Part shown: piece by piece, positions 61,451-64,000 of the stretch | How positions within the stretch are numbered: position 1 is the stretch's first letter | Layout: the number at the start of each line of letters is the position of its first letter | Origin: CBDIHH01 sp965279095 | Lineage (GTDB): Bacteria > Pseudomonadota > Alphaproteobacteria > Caulobacterales > Caulobacteraceae | Direction of reading: 5' to 3' | Assembly: GCA_965279095.1 (NCBI GenBank) | Contig: CBDIHH010000003.1 | Coordinates: forward strand, 558,001-622,000 | DNA length: 64,000 nucleotides | Notes under the pieces: generated by a model | The model's database searches: none | What the model saw: the letters and a program-made list of their open reading frames with translations, nothing else | Told to the model about the DNA's origin: nothing | Program-made: the position numbers and the translations under genes

Positions 61451-63754
61451 CTAGCGGCGGGCGATCATCTCGCTGATCTTGAACGCCAGGTCGCCCATGG
61501 CGAAGGGCTTGGAGATCATGTCCATGCCGGGGTCCAGGAAGTCCGCGCGCACCGCGGCGCTCGGCGCATAGCCGGTCACGAACAGCACCCCCAGATTTGG
61601 CCGTTGTCGCCGGGCGATCTCGGCCAGCTGGCGACCGTTCAGGCCAGGCAGGCCCACGTCCGTGATCATCAGGTCGATGGGCTGGTCGCTGCGCAGGTGG
61701 GTCAGGGCGGTGTCCCCGTCCGGGGCCTCCAGAGCCTGGTAGCCGAGTTCCGACAGCACCTCGACCACCAGGGCGCGGACTGAGGCCTCGTCTTCCACCA
61801 CCAGGACGATCTCTCCGGCTCCCGCGCGAAGGGGCGCAGATGGACCCACGCCGTTGGCAGCCAAGTCGGCCGGGGTGGCGCGGGGAAGGTACAGGCGGAT
61901 CGTCGCGCCTTCGCCCAGCCCGCTCTCGATGGCCGCGTGGCCGCCGATCTGCCGCACGAAGCCGTAGATCATGGACAGGCCCAGGCCCGTGCCCTGGCCG
62001 ATGGGTTTGGTGGTGAAGAAGGGGTCGAAGGCCTTGGCCACCACCTCGGGCGCCATGCCCTGGCCGGTGTCGGTGACGCTGAGTTCGACATAGTCCCCGG
62101 CGTCCACGTCGGGAAGATGGGCGACGTCGGCAGCGGTCAGGGCGCCATTGCGCGCCGCGATGGTCAGGCGTCCGCCGTTGGGCATGGCGTCGCGCGCATT
62201 GATGGCCAGGTTCAGGAGCGCGCTCTCCAGCTGGTTCATGTCGCTGACGGCCGGCCACACGTCGTCGGCGACTTCGATGCTGAGCGAGACCTGCTCGCCC
62301 AGGGTGCGGGTCAGCAGGTCCTGCATGGAGAGCGCCAGGGCCCTGACATCGACGGCCTTGGGGTCCAGCGACTGTTGGCGGGAAAAGGCCAGCAGGCGGT
62401 GGGTCAGGCCCGCGGCGCGCTCGGCCGACTTCATGGCGCCGTCCATGAACCGGTCGACATCCCCAAGCCGTCCCTCGGCGATGCGGCGGCGAACCAGGTC
62501 CAGGCCGCCGATGATGCCGGTCAGCATGTTGTTGAAATCGTGCGCCAGGCCACCGGTGAGCTGGCCCACCGCTTCCATCTTCTGGGCCTGGCGCAGTTGG
62601 CTTTCGGTATGGCTGAGGGCGTCGGCCCTGATCTTCTCATCAGTGATGTCACGGCCGTAGCCATAGACGAGGCCGTCTTCGGTGGAGGTCTGCCAGGAGA
62701 TCCAGCGAAAACCGCCGTCCTTGTGGCGGTGGCGGTTCTCGAAGGCGGGGGGGTGCCGGTCACCGACGCATTCCGCGAACATGGCGGCGCTGGCCTCGAG
62801 GTCTTCGTGCTCGACGAAGTCGGCGTATCGCCGCCCGACCAGTTCTTCCGGCGCGTAGCCAAGCAGACGCTCCCAGGCGGGGCTGGCGGCCAGATAGACG
62901 CCATTGGGGTCGACCACGACCAGCAGGTCGCGCGAGTTGTTCCAGACCCGGTCCCGCTCCCGGGTCCGCTCGGCCACCCGCTCTTCGAGGGTGGCCGTCA
63001 GCTCGAGCAGCTTGGCCTCGGCGGTCTTGAAGGGGGTGATGTCATGGATGGCGCCGATGAACCGCTCGGCTCCGCCCGGACCGTCCTTCAGGCGCTCGCC
63101 GCGCCGAGCGATCCAGCGGCGCTCGCCGCTGTCGGCGCGGATGATTTCGAACTCCCGATAGTCGTCGCGACCGAGGCCGGCCTCGGCGTCGCCGATCAGG
63201 GGGGGCTGGCCCGGGGTCACCGCGCTGTTGATCGCCCGCAGGGCGACCGCGTCGGTGGGAGTCAGGCCCAGGAGCCTGCAGAACTGGTGCGACACCTCCA
63301 CGGTGCCGAAGCCGCGGATGTATTCGAACGTGCCCACCCCGCCCGCGGACTGGGCGACCCGCAGGCGCTCTTCGACCCGCTTCTGGTCGGTGATATCGGT
63401 CAGCACGCCGCGGAAGGCGACCGCGCGCTCGTTTTCGTCCCGCTCCGCCCGGCCCGAGGCCAGCACCCAGCGCACGGTCCCATCCTCCAGGAGCAGCCGG
63501 TACTCCTTGGCGAACCGATCGGCGCCATGCATGACGCCGGCCACCGCGATGCGCAGCCGCATGCGGTCGTCCGGATGGATGGGCGCGAAGAAGGCGTCGG
63601 CCCGCACGCCCGCGGCCAGGTCGTGTGGGGGCGCGCCATACAGGGCGGCGAAGCGGGCGTCGCCGAACAGCCGGCCGGCGCGCACATCCCAAAGCCAAGC
63701 GCCGGCGGCGCCGGCGACCAGGCTGGGAGGTACGGGCTCGTTCTCGGCGGACAT
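61451..63754 (-). CDS. PAS-domain hybrid sensor histidine kinase
   Basis: 767 residues with no membrane segment. About three PAS domains come first (residues about 10-375, with PAC-type DITDQKR, HDITPFK and RDITDEK ends). The H-box is LTGGLAHDFNNMLTGIIGG, then the N-box NLAINARDAMPNGG and G-box DTGQGMAPE. A C-terminal receiver domain has VVEDEASVRAL and the phospho-acceptor in MITDVGLPGLNG. It is a cytoplasmic hybrid kinase whose signal is unknown. It follows the CheC-like gene by four bases. Confidence 0.92.
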   Translation of the reverse strand: MSAENEPVPPSLVAGAAGAWLWDVRAGRLFGDARFAALYGAPPHDLAAGVRADAFFAPIHPDDRMRLRIAVAGVMHGADRFAKEYRLLLEDGTVRWVLASGRAERDENERAVAFRGVLTDITDQKRVEERLRVAQSAGGVGTFEYIRGFGTVEVSHQFCRLLGLTPTDAVALRAINSAVTPGQPPLIGDAEAGLGRDDYREFEIIRADSGERRWIARRGERLKDGPGGAERFIGAIHDITPFKTAEAKLLELTATLEERVAERTRERDRVWNNSRDLLVVVDPNGVYLAASPAWERLLGYAPEELVGRRYADFVEHEDLEASAAMFAECVGDRHPPAFENRHRHKDGGFRWISWQTSTEDGLVYGYGRDITDEKIRADALSHTESQLRQAQKMEAVGQLTGGLAHDFNNMLTGIIGGLDLVRRRIAEGRLGDVDRFMDGAMKSAERAAGLTHRLLAFSRQQSLDPKAVDVRALALSMQDLLTRTLGEQVSLSIEVADDVWPAVSDMNQLESALLNLAINARDAMPNGGRLTIAARNGALTAADVAHLPDVDAGDYVELSVTDTGQGMAPEVVAKAFDPFFTTKPIGQGTGLGLSMIYGFVRQIGGHAAIESGLGEGATIRLYLPRATPADLAANGVGPSAPLRAGAGEIVLVVEDEASVRALVVEVLSELGYQALEAPDGDTALTHLRSDQPIDLMITDVGLPGLNGRQLAEIARRQRPNLGVLFVTGYAPSAAVRADFLDPGMDMISKPFAMGDLAFKISEMIARR

Positions 63755-63758
63755 GATT

Positions 63759-64000
63759 TTACGCCAAGGCGCCGAGGTCGTCGGCGCCCATGACCCGCTC
63801 GATGAATTCGCCGATCAGGAGCTTGAGCGCTTCGAGAGAAGGCAGGTCCATGAGCATGGCGATGTAGCCCCGGATGTCGCGGCCGGAGATGGTGAAGTTG
63901 ATATAGAGAAACAGGACCACGCCCTGGTCGTCGACGGGGTCCGCCAGATCGAAGAACAGGTCCCCGTCGCCGCGGATCACCTGCGGCAGCGACATCGTCA
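63759..64000 (-). CDS. CheC-like protein, 5' part beyond the window
   Basis: About 80 C-terminal residues are visible and the frame is open at the window edge. SLPQVIRGDGDLFFDLADP and FTISGRDIRGYIAMLMDLPS followed by EALKLLIGEFI resemble the end of CheC/CheX-type phosphatases that act on CheY-like proteins. An ATG at 63995 exists, but starting there would remove most of the fold. Coupled with the hybrid kinase, it may dephosphorylate its receiver domain. Confidence 0.55.
   Translation of the reverse strand, partial: TMSLPQVIRGDGDLFFDLADPVDDQGVVLFLYINFTISGRDIRGYIAMLMDLPSLEALKLLIGEFIERVMGADDLGALA

Overview
The window is GC-rich, densely packed bacterial DNA with no rRNA, tRNA, insertion sequence or CRISPR array that I could see. 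It has four TonB-dependent receptors, many short overlapping operons, several TTG/GTG starts, LacI- and IclR-type regulators, FixK-like boxes and a candidate EcfG-type promoter. This points to an oligotrophic alphaproteobacterium, most likely Caulobacterales (Caulobacter/Phenylobacterium-like). That placement is inference from gene style, not from a marker gene.

Region A (1-11.6 kb) reads as a sulfoquinovose (SQ) oxidative-desulfonation locus. One minus-strand operon encodes an aldo-keto reductase, an SsuD/SmoC-type sulfonate monooxygenase, a GH31 sulfoquinovosidase with the K-E-R-W-Y substrate signature, glucokinase and a YeiH-type anion exporter. A TonB-dependent receptor fused to an OmpA domain diverges from it, followed by an ACS-type MFS permease and a LacI regulator. 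The same palindrome (AGACAACGTTGTCT) lies before the permease and, with two changes, at the receptor/operon divergence. Proposed flow: SQ glycoside uptake, hydrolysis to SQ, oxygenolytic C-S cleavage to 6-oxoglucose plus sulfite, reduction to glucose, phosphorylation, and export of sulfite or sulfate.

Region B (11.6-22.2 kb) holds a b561-type cytochrome, a D-2-hydroxyacid dehydrogenase, an exported FGE-like protein, three exported DUF1838 proteins around a fumarylacetoacetate-hydrolase-family enzyme, a TonB-dependent receptor and a DUF6880 protein.

Region C (22.2-31.8 kb) is a second catabolic unit: three alpha/beta-hydrolase-fold genes, a paralogous pair of unknown proteins, a GST, an MFS permease, a TonB-dependent receptor and an SDR. 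Its promoter regions share the palindrome TGTCAACTGTTGACA.

Region D (31.8-41.8 kb) looks like stress or low-oxygen physiology: DUF3008, zinc alcohol dehydrogenase, SRPBCC and DUF4142 proteins, a PaoABC-type molybdenum aldehyde oxidoreductase, a universal stress protein, two small proteins, a cytochrome c and a stand-alone CheB-like domain. The last two have FixK/FNR-type boxes upstream.

Region E (41.8-61.3 kb) is a large orphan catabolic cluster: four related luciferase-like monooxygenases, a RibH2-like lumazine synthase, an IclR regulator, two GPH permeases, a TonB-dependent receptor, a cyclophilin, an amidohydrolase, a cyclase-family metalloenzyme, an acyl-CoA synthetase and two alpha/beta-hydrolase-fold genes. 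Five copies of TTCACATAYGTGAA mark its promoters. Across regions C and E, five alpha/beta-hydrolase genes lack the usual serine, and four of their six domains read G-x-H-[TS]-G at the nucleophile elbow.

Region F (61.4-64 kb) has a PAS hybrid histidine kinase and the end of a CheC-like gene.
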